NCBI GenBank assembly: GCA_013289695.1
Contig: JABCZK010000005.1
Span: forward strand, 108,114-172,113
From: Acidobacteriota bacterium
GTDB taxonomy: Bacteria > Acidobacteriota > Terriglobia > Acidiferrales > UBA7541
Length of the DNA stretch: 64,000 bases
Direction: 5' to 3'
Shown: piece after piece, positions 27,603 to 37,300 of the stretch
Layout: every line of letters starts with the position of its first letter
Position numbering within the stretch: the stretch's first letter is position 1
The notes under the pieces: model-generated
Seen by the model: only the letters and a program-made list of their open reading frames with translations
Told to the model about the DNA's origin: nothing
Database searches by the model: none
Made by a program: the position numbers and the translations under genes

Positions 27603-27640
27603 AAGTCAGGTCGCCGGTTCGATCCCGGTCACGTCCACCA
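27603..27640 (+). pseudogene. 3' fragment of an unidentified tRNA gene
   Basis: A T-arm (GCCGG, TTCGATC, CCGGT) is followed by seven acceptor bases CACGTCC, discriminator A and CCA (ending 27640). No matching GGACGTG 5' acceptor strand lies upstream. It resembles an attachment-site remnant from a different tRNA, and it sits precisely where integrase homology begins. Confidence 0.75.
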
Positions 27641-27891
27641 AATCTCTCAGTGAACCATCGAGTTACGCTAACGTTGCGGCGCGGGCCGTGCAGGCCGGAA
27701 CCGACACTGGTGCACGAATCACCTGGAGCAACTCATCCTTCGGCGTGCGCCAACAATACCTGAACGACAAATGGACGGAAGTTCTCCCCATGTCGGCTCA
27801 CCGACTTCGGCCAGCGTTTGGACTTGCCAGCCAGTCTAATGTAAGGGATAATCACCAGGTAAGGAATCAACGACTAAGTAAGGATGCTATG

Positions 27892-28140
27892 ATGCAGCAT
27901 TCCACGGTAACGAGAAAGGGGCAGACGACTATTCCAGGAAAGATTCGCAAGGCTTTGCGAATCAACCCGGGCGACACGCTGGAGTATGTAGTGGAGGGAG
28001 ACCATGCGACGATTCGCGTGCATCCGGGTGCGCGGTCACTAAAGGGTGTGCTCGCGAGTAAGAAGGGTAAGGGGATGTCCTTCGCCCAAATCCGCGAGGC
28101 AGCAGCGTCGGCTGCCCGCAATCGCGAGGGCATCCGGTGA
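27892..28140 (+). CDS. vapB: AbrB/MazE-type antitoxin (VapB-like)
   Basis: Antitoxin and DNA-binding partner of the adjacent PIN toxin. The start at 27892 has AAGGA seven bases upstream; ATG 27889 is an alternative one codon earlier. The 82-residue protein begins with a SpoVT/AbrB swapped-hairpin domain (STVTRKGQTTIPGKIRKAL, then GDTLEYVVEGDHATIRV). The C-terminal tail (about 45-82), rich in Lys and Ala, should wrap the toxin. Its stop overlaps the toxin GTG start (GTGA). It probably represses its own operon together with the toxin. Confidence 0.9.
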   Translation: MQHSTVTRKGQTTIPGKIRKALRINPGDTLEYVVEGDHATIRVHPGARSLKGVLASKKGKGMSFAQIREAAASAARNREGIR

Positions 28141-28544
28141 GCAAGCGGAAGCTTGTTGATACCAATCTGATCATTCGCCATTTAGTACAAGACCATGAAA
28201 GACATGCCAAGCTCGCTGGAAGACTCTTCGATGCCTGCGACCGCGGCGAGGTAGTGATCGTGGTGTTGCCTGCTGTTCTGGCTGAGTGCGTGTTTGTATT
28301 GGATTCTTTTTACCAGCATCCACGTGGAGATATCGCTTCGGCGCTAGGCACCCTCATATCTAGCCCTGGTGTTGAGATCAACGAGGAGGCAATTCATCTC
28401 GACGCTCTGGACCGCTATCGAAAATCGAAGGTTCATTTCGTGGACTGCCTAATAGCGGCAACCGCTTCGGCCGAAAACACGCCAGTGGCGACCTTCGATC
28501 AGGATTTTCGAAAATTCGCCGACGTGCGCGTCGAAACTCAATAG
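28137..28544 (+). CDS. vapC: PIN-domain toxin (VapC-like)
   Basis: Predicted Mg-dependent ribonuclease that inhibits growth when the antitoxin is lost; VapC proteins typically cut tRNA or rRNA. The 135-residue protein has the four acidic PIN residues: D8 (VDTN), E50 (AECVF), D103 (FVDCLIAA) and D121 (TFDQDF). It starts at GTG 28137, overlapping vapB by four bases. It is the only intact cargo in the tRNA-Leu element. It may act as an addiction module that keeps the element in the chromosome. Confidence 0.92.
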   Translation: MSKRKLVDTNLIIRHLVQDHERHAKLAGRLFDACDRGEVVIVVLPAVLAECVFVLDSFYQHPRGDIASALGTLISSPGVEINEEAIHLDALDRYRKSKVHFVDCLIAATASAENTPVATFDQDFRKFADVRVETQ

Positions 28545-28902
28545 CTTCTCTTCGCGTACCGTTCTCAATCCTCGCATGGTCCGCCGCCAGGTCACTGTGC
28601 TCGAACTGTGTACGAATCCAACCCTTTCGTGCCATTGAGGATGACCCTGAGCGAAAGGCAGGTTCCCCGATTTGTTGGAAACGTTAGTAGTTGGCAGTAA
28701 TGGACGGATCGGATGGAATCAATTCCGAAGCTTTGCAAGCAGCAGTACCGCTGCATGATCGCAGTTGCGCCTACGACGTCGTTATTGTCAAAAAACTCAT
28801 CACCAATTCGTCACCAAAACTCGGTCATTTAGGGACATTTTTGCGATGGTCAGAACCGGAAAAGCAAACCAGGCAAAGAGATTTAGCTTTCTGACCGCAC
28901 AA

Positions 28903-28932
28903 TTGACACGGTGGAGGTCTGCGGTTCAAGCC
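28903..28932 (+). pseudogene. Fragment of a tRNA-Val(GAC) gene
   Basis: Matches 29 of 30 positions of the tRNA-Val(GAC) gene at 63880-63956, from the anticodon loop (TTGACAC) to the T-loop. Homology stops on both sides, so no tRNA can be made. This is the same part of a tRNA that the tRNA-Leu att repeat covers. Confidence 0.8.
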
Positions 28933-28990
28933 GCCGGAACTATTTCCACGGACCACAAGATCTTAAGTGTAGGCATCGTGTCGGCGAAGA

Positions 28991-29019
28991 TGGTGGCAGT
29001 TCTGGTGGCAGTTGGTTTG
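28991..29019 (-). pseudogene. Remnant of a second integrase gene (3' coding part)
   Basis: Matches 28 of 29 bases of the integrase coding sequence at 27034-27062 (the part encoding NQLPPELPP). The distance to its tRNA fragment (59 bp) equals that between the first integrase copy and the tRNA-Leu CCA end (58 bp), so it looks like the end of a related element that used tRNA-Val. Confidence 0.65.
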
Positions 29020-29141
29020 TGGGTCCGCGGCGCTGCCAGGCGTGCTGAGTCAGGCTCAGCTTTCTTGGATCTCACTGATAACACATAAGCTGGCAGAATC
29101 AGGCGCGCGAGGGCGGTCTACGGGACGTCGTCCAATTCAGA

Positions 29142-29198
29142 TTCAGGAGCTAGTTCTCGCAAGGGAGTGGAGGTTCGAGTCCTCTCTCGGGCACCATA
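29142..29198. repeat. Right attachment-site repeat
   Basis: Second copy of the 57-bp tRNA-Leu 3' half. The sequence to its left is not a tRNA 5' half, so this copy is not a functional tRNA. Confidence 0.93.
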
Positions 29199-29329
29199 TA
29201 AATAAGAGGGATCCCCCGTTTTCGTATTGGGTAGTGGTGTTTCCAGTCGTGCGGGAATTCGCCGACGAAATCAAACCAACGGCATGCCCGGTTCGATGAA
29301 TCCGAACCGGCCGCTACAAATTCATAGAC

Positions 29330-29358
29330 AAAGTAGCCGGCGGGACGCCGGCGCTACC
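29330..29358. repeat. Dispersed repeat, family B
   Basis: AGCCGGCGGGACGCCGGCGCTACC, the same palindromic unit as at 18853-18877 and a variant of 17401-17424. Confidence 0.6.
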
Positions 29359-29374
29359 AGAGTCGAACGCTGGA

Positions 29375-30992
<1,618 letters not shown>

Positions 30993-32855
30993 CTACAACC
31001 CCTCGCTTTGTGCCGGAGCTGGAGTCGGCAAGGGGTGATTCGTGAGCAGGAGCTTGCCGCCGCTTTGGGAGACGATGTTGAGGTTTGTGGGGCCTACTAG
31101 AGTTTGCAGGCGGGGGAGGCTGGTTTGAGCGCATACCAAATAAAAGCGCGGTTGGGTCACCCAGAGGGTTGTGAATTTTGTATCGTCAATGAAGACGTGC
31201 GGGGCGTCTGGAGCGTTCGAACCGTACTCGAGATTTTGGACGCGGCCGTTCAAGAGCAAGCCGGTGCGGTCGGTGTAGAAGTAGATGGAAGATGTCGGGT
31301 AATAGTGGCGCTCCGTAATCAACGTGCCTTCCGGCGATTTCAGCAGCACTTCGGCGAGCGGACGCGAGGAAAGATATGGGTCGAACACCACCATGGCCGC
31401 GCGAGCGGCGTGGAAAAACAGAACCATCATCAAGGCTGAGGCGAGAAAAGCCCGCAGGCCCGCGGAGCGAAGGTTTCCCAGAGCGCCCACGAAAAAGGCG
31501 ATGGCGGCGAGGAGCAGAGGAATGCGCAGATAGGCGAAGGACGGGAGCGTGAGATCGAGCATGTGTCCGAGGGAGAGGCTGTAGGATTTCGGATTCCTGG
31601 ATAACGCGGAAGAAATATCGCCGGGAGCGGGCAGATTGCGCACGTTCCAGTAAATGGCAAAGGCTGCGATTGCGGCGCACGCGGCAATGACGGCGAGCGT
31701 GCGAGTGCCGCGGCGAACCCAAACATTTTCCGCGGCCATCGCGGAGCCGATGAGCAACGCGAAAGCCGGATAGCACGGCATCGAATAATATTCCTGCGTG
31801 GTGGAGAACGTGAAGAAGATCAGCACGAAGCCGAGCCAGCAGAGAGAGAGCAGGCGCGCGCGGCCGGCGCGGTCACTTGGTTTGAAGGAAAGTTTGGCGA
31901 TGGCCGGAAAGTAAACGCTCCAGGGAAAAAGCCAGATGAGATGGAACAGCCAGAAGTAGAGCCGCGGGACGGTGTTGTAATCGCGCGGGTAGCGAAGATT
32001 GAGGAAGCGGAGCAGCTGCTCGTTGATGAAAAAGAACCAGAGAAAGCCGTGATAGGAATTGGGGCCGCTGTGCAGAGTAAAAACGAAATACGGAGGATTC
32101 CGCAACATGGCGAGGATGTGCCAGGGAGCGGCGATCAACAGGATGACGAGCGTACCGCTGAAAGGATGAAGGCGTTTCCAGATTTTCCAGCAAAAGAGCT
32201 GGCGCGTGAGAAGAAGATAGACGATCGCGGCGCCGACGGGAAAAACGATCGCGATCAAACTTTTCAGCAGCAGGCCGGCGCCGAGGCTCGCAGCGAATAG
32301 GAATGCCCAGAGGCGCGGTTGAGGCTCTTCGTCATCAATGGCGCGCAGGAAGGCCCACATGGCAAGGGCGGTGGTGAACGTGAGCATGACATCTGGAATC
32401 AGAACGCGGGTGAAGAGAAATAGGCCGACGCAGGTGGAGATGCATAAGCCTGCGTAGAAACCGGCGCGTTTGCCGAAGGCCCAGACGCCGAACGCCGCGG
32501 TGACCCAGCAAAGAGCAAGCGCGGAAAGTGCGATGGGGATGCGCGCGGACCAATCGTGCACACCAAAAATTTTGTAGGAGAGCGCGATAGTCCAGTAAAT
32601 CAGCGCGGGCTTTTCGAGATAGGGGACGCCGTCGAGGCGTGCCGTTACCCAATCGCCGGAGACGAGCATGTTGCGCGCGATTTGCGCCTGCACGGAGTCA
32701 ACGTCGTCCATGAGAGACGGCGGAGAAACAATGCAGCCCACATAAATCGCTCCGGCGAAAATTAAAACGATTAGGTAGAGATACCAGTTCTTTCCGGGGC
32801 CGAATAATGGCTGGCCGGAGAGGGTGCTGCCTGAATCCGCCATTCTTTCATCCAT
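30993..32855 (-). CDS. ArnT-like polytopic glycosyltransferase (GT39/GT83, GT-C fold)
   Basis: Predicted inner-membrane enzyme that transfers a sugar from a polyprenyl phosphate carrier to a periplasmic acceptor (lipid A, glycan or protein). The frame allows starts at 32879, 32855 and 32843; I use 32855. The roughly 620-residue product has about 11-12 membrane segments. The first periplasmic loop is typical, with SLMDDVDSVQAQIARNM and GVPYLEKPALIYW, where ArnT/PMT enzymes carry their catalytic acidic residue(s). The 5' end lies inside the 3' end of asnB. The stop codon (TAG) is part of a dispersed GGGGCACGGCA-type palindrome, so the last residues may have been replaced by repeat DNA. Confidence 0.88.
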   Translation of the reverse strand: MDERMADSGSTLSGQPLFGPGKNWYLYLIVLIFAGAIYVGCIVSPPSLMDDVDSVQAQIARNMLVSGDWVTARLDGVPYLEKPALIYWTIALSYKIFGVHDWSARIPIALSALALCWVTAAFGVWAFGKRAGFYAGLCISTCVGLFLFTRVLIPDVMLTFTTALAMWAFLRAIDDEEPQPRLWAFLFAASLGAGLLLKSLIAIVFPVGAAIVYLLLTRQLFCWKIWKRLHPFSGTLVILLIAAPWHILAMLRNPPYFVFTLHSGPNSYHGFLWFFFINEQLLRFLNLRYPRDYNTVPRLYFWLFHLIWLFPWSVYFPAIAKLSFKPSDRAGRARLLSLCWLGFVLIFFTFSTTQEYYSMPCYPAFALLIGSAMAAENVWVRRGTRTLAVIAACAAIAAFAIYWNVRNLPAPGDISSALSRNPKSYSLSLGHMLDLTLPSFAYLRIPLLLAAIAFFVGALGNLRSAGLRAFLASALMMVLFFHAARAAMVVFDPYLSSRPLAEVLLKSPEGTLITERHYYPTSSIYFYTDRTGLLLNGRVQNLEYGSNAPDAPHVFIDDTKFTTLWVTQPRFYLVCAQTSLPRLQTLVGPTNLNIVSQSGGKLLLTNHPLPTPAPAQSEGL

Positions 32856-34696
32856 AGGAAAAGTATGAGCAAGCCCCACAGGTGATAACCCAGATTGGCG
32901 CGCCTGTCCATGTGGGCTTGCAAAAGTGATTGCACAACTTTCGAATCAAATAGGCCCGGATGATCTGCGCAGCCGGTGTTCAGCGTGTCCACGAGCAATT
33001 CACGCAGAGGGCCGCGCAGCCATTCGTGCGCCGGGATGTCGAAGCCGACTTTCTTGCGGGTGAGAACCGCTGACGGCAGCTTATTTTTCATCAGTTCTTT
33101 GAGGATGAATTTCTGGCGTGAGCCTTGAATTTTCAGCGACGCGGGGAGAGTGGCGGCGAATTCCACGATGCGATGATCGAGGAACGGAGGGCGGACTTCG
33201 ACGGAGTGCGCCATGCTCATGCGATCTACTTTGGTGAGGATGTCGCCCGGCAGATAATATTTTTGATCGAACCAGAGGAAGGGCGCGAGCGGATCTGGCG
33301 AGGTGAATTTTCCGCGAAGCTCGCCCAGGATTCCATCCAGCGCATTGGGTGGCTGCGATTGCAGTAGAGTGCGCTTTTCTGAGTCGGAGAACGTGCCATT
33401 CCAGAAAACGTGGCCGCGTTCGGGCGACATGGTGCTGCCTTCGAGGAAGCGTTTTAGTTTGTATTCGAAGCTGATTTTGTCGTCGGAAACGGGCCAGTGG
33501 CTGATAGCTTTCAGCGCGAGGCGCACGGCGGATGCGGGCCAGTGTCTGGCAGAGCGCGCAAGTGCGTTGGCGCGGTAGGTGAGATAGCCGCCGAATAATT
33601 CGTCGGCGCCTTCGCCACTGAGCGCGACGGTGGTTCGGCGTTTGCACATTTTGGAGAGAAACCAGACCGGGAGCGCGCCGGCATCGGCGGTGGGCTCGTC
33701 GGAGTAGTAGGCGAATTCGGCGATGGCCCCAGCGAGGTCTTCATCCGGCGTGAGGTCCAATTCCTCGTGCTCGGTTTGGTAGTGGTCCACGACCTGGCGG
33801 ATGTATTCGCTTTCATCGAAACTGCGGCCGCGGAAAGAAATGGAGAAAGTTTTCAGGCGCGAGGTGGAAACTTGCGCGGCGTAGTGCAGGATGGTGGAGG
33901 AATCCACGCCGCCGCTGAGCCAGACGCCCAGAGGCACGTCGGAGAGCAGGTGCTCGCGTGTGGATTTTTGGAGCAGCGAGTCGAGCTCTTCTTTCGCGGA
34001 ATCGAGAGTCCAGTTGCGCGGATTTTCGAACGGCAGCTTCCAGTAGCTGTCCGAGCGAATTTTTCCGTCGCGCCACTCGAGCCAGTTTCCGGGCGCGAGT
34101 TTTTCGATTCCATCCACCAGCGTCCAGGGACACGGGACGTAATTCAGGGACAAGTAGCAATCGAGTCCGGCGAGGCTCAGGCGTCGCGTGATTTCGGGAT
34201 GGATGAAAAGCGCCTTCAGCTCCGAGCCGAACAGCAGATCCTGGCCGAGATGCGCGATGTAAACTGGTTTGATTCCGAGGCGATCGCGGGCGAGGACCAG
34301 GCGGCGCGAAGATTCGGTCCAGAGCGCTATGGCAAACATGCCGCGCAGGCGGGCAAAGCATTGCGTGTCCCATTCGAGAAAGGCGTGGAGCACGGTTTCG
34401 GTGTCGGAGTGTGATTTGAAACGATGGCCGAGCGATTCCAGTTCGGCGCGTAATTCCAGATGATTGTAGATTTCGCCGTTGAAGACGATTACGGCGTCGC
34501 CATTCGGCGCGAAGATCGGCTGATCGCCGCCTTCGAGGTCAATAATTTTCAGGCGCGTGGCGCCGAGAGAGCAGATTTCGGAGCGGAAGACGCCCTGCTG
34601 GTCGGGTCCGCGATGGACGAGGGTCGCCGCGGCGCGCCGGATGCGGTCTGCATCGGGCGACCAATTTTTATGGGTGAAACCGGCGATACCGCACAA
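32771..34696 (-). CDS. asnB: Asparagine synthase-like glutamine amidotransferase
   Basis: Class II glutamine amidotransferase with an ATP-dependent synthetase domain. The start is a TTG at 34694-34696 preceded by GAGGAG eight bases upstream. It gives an N-terminus MCGIAGF, so the nucleophile Cys2 follows the initiator, as the family requires; the longer frame does not. The glutaminase domain runs to about residue 205, and the synthetase P-loop SGGVDSS is at 261-267. The product of 641 residues fits bacterial AsnB. In envelope-sugar clusters such enzymes often amidate uronic acids or carboxyl groups, so its target here may be a sugar instead of aspartate; the sequence cannot decide. Confidence 0.92.
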   Translation of the reverse strand: MCGIAGFTHKNWSPDADRIRRAAATLVHRGPDQQGVFRSEICSLGATRLKIIDLEGGDQPIFAPNGDAVIVFNGEIYNHLELRAELESLGHRFKSHSDTETVLHAFLEWDTQCFARLRGMFAIALWTESSRRLVLARDRLGIKPVYIAHLGQDLLFGSELKALFIHPEITRRLSLAGLDCYLSLNYVPCPWTLVDGIEKLAPGNWLEWRDGKIRSDSYWKLPFENPRNWTLDSAKEELDSLLQKSTREHLLSDVPLGVWLSGGVDSSTILHYAAQVSTSRLKTFSISFRGRSFDESEYIRQVVDHYQTEHEELDLTPDEDLAGAIAEFAYYSDEPTADAGALPVWFLSKMCKRRTTVALSGEGADELFGGYLTYRANALARSARHWPASAVRLALKAISHWPVSDDKISFEYKLKRFLEGSTMSPERGHVFWNGTFSDSEKRTLLQSQPPNALDGILGELRGKFTSPDPLAPFLWFDQKYYLPGDILTKVDRMSMAHSVEVRPPFLDHRIVEFAATLPASLKIQGSRQKFILKELMKNKLPSAVLTRKKVGFDIPAHEWLRGPLRELLVDTLNTGCADHPGLFDSKVVQSLLQAHMDRRANLGYHLWGLLILFLWMKEWRIQAAPSPASHYSAPERTGIST

Positions 34697-34845
34697 ATTC
34701 TGATACTCCTCTTTGGGTTCAATCAATCGTAACGAGAGTTTAGCGCATCGTCCACATATAGATGCGTTCGAGCGGTTGCAGGATTGGCGCACTCGTTGCG
34801 AGCGAACTCCGCAAGAGCGACAAATCAAGTCCACGACAAAGGCGG

Positions 34846-34921
34846 AGCTTCAGCGGCTAAAGCCGCACGGATTGTTCGCGGCTTATGTCGTGGCTAAAGC
34901 CACGACCCACAAAGATTCCTG
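34846..34921. repeat. Dispersed repeat cluster, family A
   Basis: CTTCAGCGGCTAAAGCCGC is followed by a perfect hairpin, GTCGTGGCT/AGCCACGAC (34887-34906), and ACCCACAAAG. It is nearly the same pair of units as at 17243-17310. It lies between asnB and the small membrane pair. Confidence 0.65.
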
Positions 34922-34950
34922 AGTTCTCACTGAGACGCTGACGACAGCCG

Positions 34951-35328
34951 CTACTTTCTGCCGAGGAAAACGAGCGTTACGCCGATGCAGACGAGCAGGA
35001 CGCCGAGCCAGCGCCTGCGCGAAACGCGTTCGCCGAGAAAAACTTGGCCACCCAAGGCTCCGGCTGCGTAACTCAAGGCTGTGACGGGGACGACGAAGCT
35101 GACATTTTCCATGGAGAGAGCGCCGAGCAGGGAGAAGAAGGCCACGGCCATCAGCGCGACTCCGAGCCACATCCAAGGAACTTGAATGGCGCGCAACATC
35201 ACGCGCAGCAGCGAGCTGGGACGGAAATCGTGCACTTCACCGATGGTTTTCATCGCGCGGGTGACGCAGAGTTCGCCGGACGTGCCCGCGAAGACGATCA
35301 GCAGCAGCAACACAGTTTCCCAAGCCAT
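34951..35328 (-). CDS. Small EmrE/EamA-like membrane protein (second of pair)
   Basis: 125 residues with four predicted membrane helices, the size and pattern of the small multidrug resistance / ArnE-F class of the drug-metabolite transporter superfamily. The start at 35328 shares one base with the stop of the upstream partner (TAATG). The last helix and ending (GGQVFLGERVSRRRWLGVLLVCIGVTLVFLG) match the DMT half-repeat. In pairs such proteins form heterodimers; ArnE/ArnF flip undecaprenyl-phosphate-aminoarabinose. Neighbouring glycosyltransferases make a carrier-lipid flippase role plausible here. Confidence 0.82.
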   Translation of the reverse strand: MAWETVLLLLIVFAGTSGELCVTRAMKTIGEVHDFRPSSLLRVMLRAIQVPWMWLGVALMAVAFFSLLGALSMENVSFVVPVTALSYAAGALGGQVFLGERVSRRRWLGVLLVCIGVTLVFLGRK

Positions 35329-35744
35329 TATTTTTGCTCCGTGGTGCGCGGCGAGGTGTGGCCCACGATCAGCACGCCCAGGCATATGACGCATACGCCG
35401 GCCCAACGAGTTGGTGAAATCGGTTCATGCAAAAGGAAGTGCGCCCATAGGGCGACCACGGCATAGGCTATCGAGCCGGCCGGTTGAACGAAACTGTAAT
35501 CGGCCCACGATAGCACCAGCAAGTAGGAGACGAAAAACAGCAACAGGAGCAGTACGCCAAGCCAGATGAAGGGAGACTGAAAAATTTGCACGCCGATGCG
35601 CCACAAGTCCGCGGCGCTGTGCAACGAAATGGCGCCGATGGTCTTCATGCCTTTGCTGAGAGAGACGTTGCCCAGCGGGCCGAACAGGATCATCAGGAAT
35701 ATCAGGACGAAAGTTTTCAGGTGCAAGCCGGCGGATGACGTCAT
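35328..35744 (-). CDS. Small EmrE/EamA-like membrane protein (first of pair)
   Basis: 138 residues, four predicted membrane helices, clearly similar in layout to the next gene (shared RA/SKGMKTIG motif after helix 1, and WLGV...LLL in helix 2). The C-terminal half carries PAGSIAYAVVALWAHFLLHEPISPTRWAGVCVICLGVLIV, the DMT pattern. The one-base overlap with the partner gene suggests equal production of two subunits. The C-terminal tail is short and hydrophilic. A role in flipping a lipid-linked sugar is inferred from context only. Confidence 0.82.
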   Translation of the reverse strand: MTSSAGLHLKTFVLIFLMILFGPLGNVSLSKGMKTIGAISLHSAADLWRIGVQIFQSPFIWLGVLLLLLFFVSYLLVLSWADYSFVQPAGSIAYAVVALWAHFLLHEPISPTRWAGVCVICLGVLIVGHTSPRTTEQK

Positions 35745-35927
35745 GCGGCGCCGAACCGTCCGGCGAGCAGGGTGCGGTGATGCGACGTGAGCACGGTGAA
35801 TGGATGCGGATTTATTGTCATGGTATGCAAATTATTTTACTCGATTTATAGAGGCAGTGGCTACTGATGAGTGACGAGTGGCTAGAAAAGAGCGAGGCTC
35901 CGCTTTGCGCAAATCACGGAATCCTTT

Positions 35928-37100
35928 TTAGCGCGGAACACTTGTTGCGTTGCGTGGCGCTACGGCGGTGAGTTTGCCTTCACGCAGATAATAATTGATG
36001 CCGCGCCAGCGGATCGTGTGACGGGCGAAACTGGCTAGCCAGATCGCAAATGCGATCGCGTCCCACAGCGGGACCAGCGGCATTTTTTTCCAAACGCGCG
36101 GCTGGTTCATCCCCCAGATGCCGATGAGCCACGTCATTATTATTCTGAGCGACAAATATGTTCCGAGATAGGCGATGGCCACGGTGATCGAGGGATGAAT
36201 CGCGATGGCGACGAGCGACCACGGTAGTCCCCAGGTAAAGATTAGGCCCAAATGGCCCCAGGGGCGCATCAGACGCATGACCGTCATCCAGCGAAGGCGC
36301 TTGTAGAGAAATTCACGGAGCGAATCAAAATCCGCGACGGAGTGGACGACGTAGGGCAGGAGTTTTACTTCGTAACCCTGCTCGGCGACCAAGCGGCCGG
36401 CGTACACGTCGTCGGCGGGGCGGTCTTCGATCGTTGGGTAGCCGCCGTAGCCTGCGACCGCCTTCCGCGTGGTGACGATGGTTTGGCCGAAGGTGAATTT
36501 GATGCCGTCGAGTTGCCAGGCGACCATCACACCGGCGAAAAAATCCGAAATCATGCCGATGGATTGGAGTTTCTCGGTGAGATTTTTTTCTTCGGTGGCA
36601 GAGTAAAGGCACGTGGCCGCGCCTACGTGCGGATCGCGAAATGGCGCGATGACCGTGCGCAAATAATCCGGTTGGACGCGCACGTCGCTGTCGGTAATGA
36701 CGAAGAATTCGTGCTGGGCTTCGGCGACCAGGCGAGTGAGGCGCGCCACTTTGTCGTTCACTGCATCGCGGCCGGAACCGAAAAGCAGACGGATGCGGCG
36801 CTGCGGAAAATCGCGGATCAGTTTTTCGAGGACCGGGAGCGTGGGGTCGCCCGCATCCACGCAAAAAAGTATTTCGTAATCGGGGTAGTCCTGGCGGCAG
36901 AAACTTGCGTAATTTTCGTAGGCTTCCGCGTCGAGGCCTTTAACAGGCTTCAGGCAGCTGATGGGAGGCGTGAAATCGGGGTTCGGAGTAACGTCGCGAC
37001 GCGAAGTCATGAAATAGCGCACCGTGCTGTAGAGAGACAGCAGGTAGTAGATGAAAGGGATAGCGCAGAGGGCCAGGAATGCGTATGCGACAAACGTCAA
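35928..37100 (-). CDS. Ceramide glucosyltransferase-like GT (GT21/HpnI-like)
   Basis: Membrane-bound GT-A enzyme of the GT2/GT21 type, related to ceramide glucosyltransferase and to HpnI of hopanoid synthesis. It begins at a TTG (37098-37100) with GAGG about ten bases upstream. The 390-residue product has an N-terminal membrane segment (3-27), the nucleotide-sugar domain with ISCLKPVKGLD, the metal-binding DSDVR and the catalytic DD in ADDVYAG, the product-site motif KRLRW ((Q/R)xxRW), and C-terminal membrane helices. It would transfer glucose or a modified sugar onto a lipid at the cytoplasmic face. It heads the same-strand cluster leading to sqdB. Confidence 0.86.
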   Translation of the reverse strand: MTFVAYAFLALCAIPFIYYLLSLYSTVRYFMTSRRDVTPNPDFTPPISCLKPVKGLDAEAYENYASFCRQDYPDYEILFCVDAGDPTLPVLEKLIRDFPQRRIRLLFGSGRDAVNDKVARLTRLVAEAQHEFFVITDSDVRVQPDYLRTVIAPFRDPHVGAATCLYSATEEKNLTEKLQSIGMISDFFAGVMVAWQLDGIKFTFGQTIVTTRKAVAGYGGYPTIEDRPADDVYAGRLVAEQGYEVKLLPYVVHSVADFDSLREFLYKRLRWMTVMRLMRPWGHLGLIFTWGLPWSLVAIAIHPSITVAIAYLGTYLSLRIIMTWLIGIWGMNQPRVWKKMPLVPLWDAIAFAIWLASFARHTIRWRGINYYLREGKLTAVAPRNATSVPR

Positions 37101-37300
37101 AATCTGTTTACCTCGCGCAGGACGCGGAATTCGTTCGGGCGGAAAATCCTAACATGAAACGGGGAAAGTAGGTCTCGGCAGGCTATCTTCCTTGTCTGAT
37201 TGGACCTACGAGTGCGGAAAACAGCGTGAGTGACCAGCCGCCCGAGGTTGGTAACACGGCTGTAATACAATGGCGATAGCATCTGCGCTGCAAGGACGGC

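Larger units (their letters stand above)
28545..29141. other. Right part of the tRNA-Leu element, no intact gene
   Basis: 597 bp with stops in all long frames. It contains a tRNA-Val-like fragment (28903-28932) and a 29-bp stretch (28991-29019) matching the 3' part of the integrase gene at 27034-27062. A TGAGGATGACCCTGAGCGAAAGG element near 28635-28660 belongs to the dispersed families. Otherwise nothing is recognised. Confidence 0.6.
26920..29198. mobile_element. Decayed integrative element in tRNA-Leu
   Basis: About 2.2 kb bounded by a perfect 57-bp direct repeat that runs from the tRNA-Leu anticodon loop through the CCA end (26920-26976 and 29142-29198). This is the layout left by site-specific integration of a tyrosine-recombinase element into a tRNA gene. 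Contents: an N-terminally truncated recombinase next to the tRNA, a VapBC-type pair, two fragments of other tRNA genes, and the tail of a second recombinase gene. The element is too small and damaged to move by itself, although the att repeats are identical, implying recent integration, excision competence in trans, or selection on the tRNA. Confidence 0.88.

Noticed and set aside
28691..28894. 67-codon plus-strand frame in the right part of the island
   Set aside because: Short, no domain or ribosome-binding site, and adjacent to decayed tRNA and integrase fragments.
29142..29198. Second tRNA-Leu gene
   Set aside because: Only the 3' half from the anticodon loop onward is present, with unrelated sequence at the 5' side, so it cannot fold as a tRNA; it is the att repeat.
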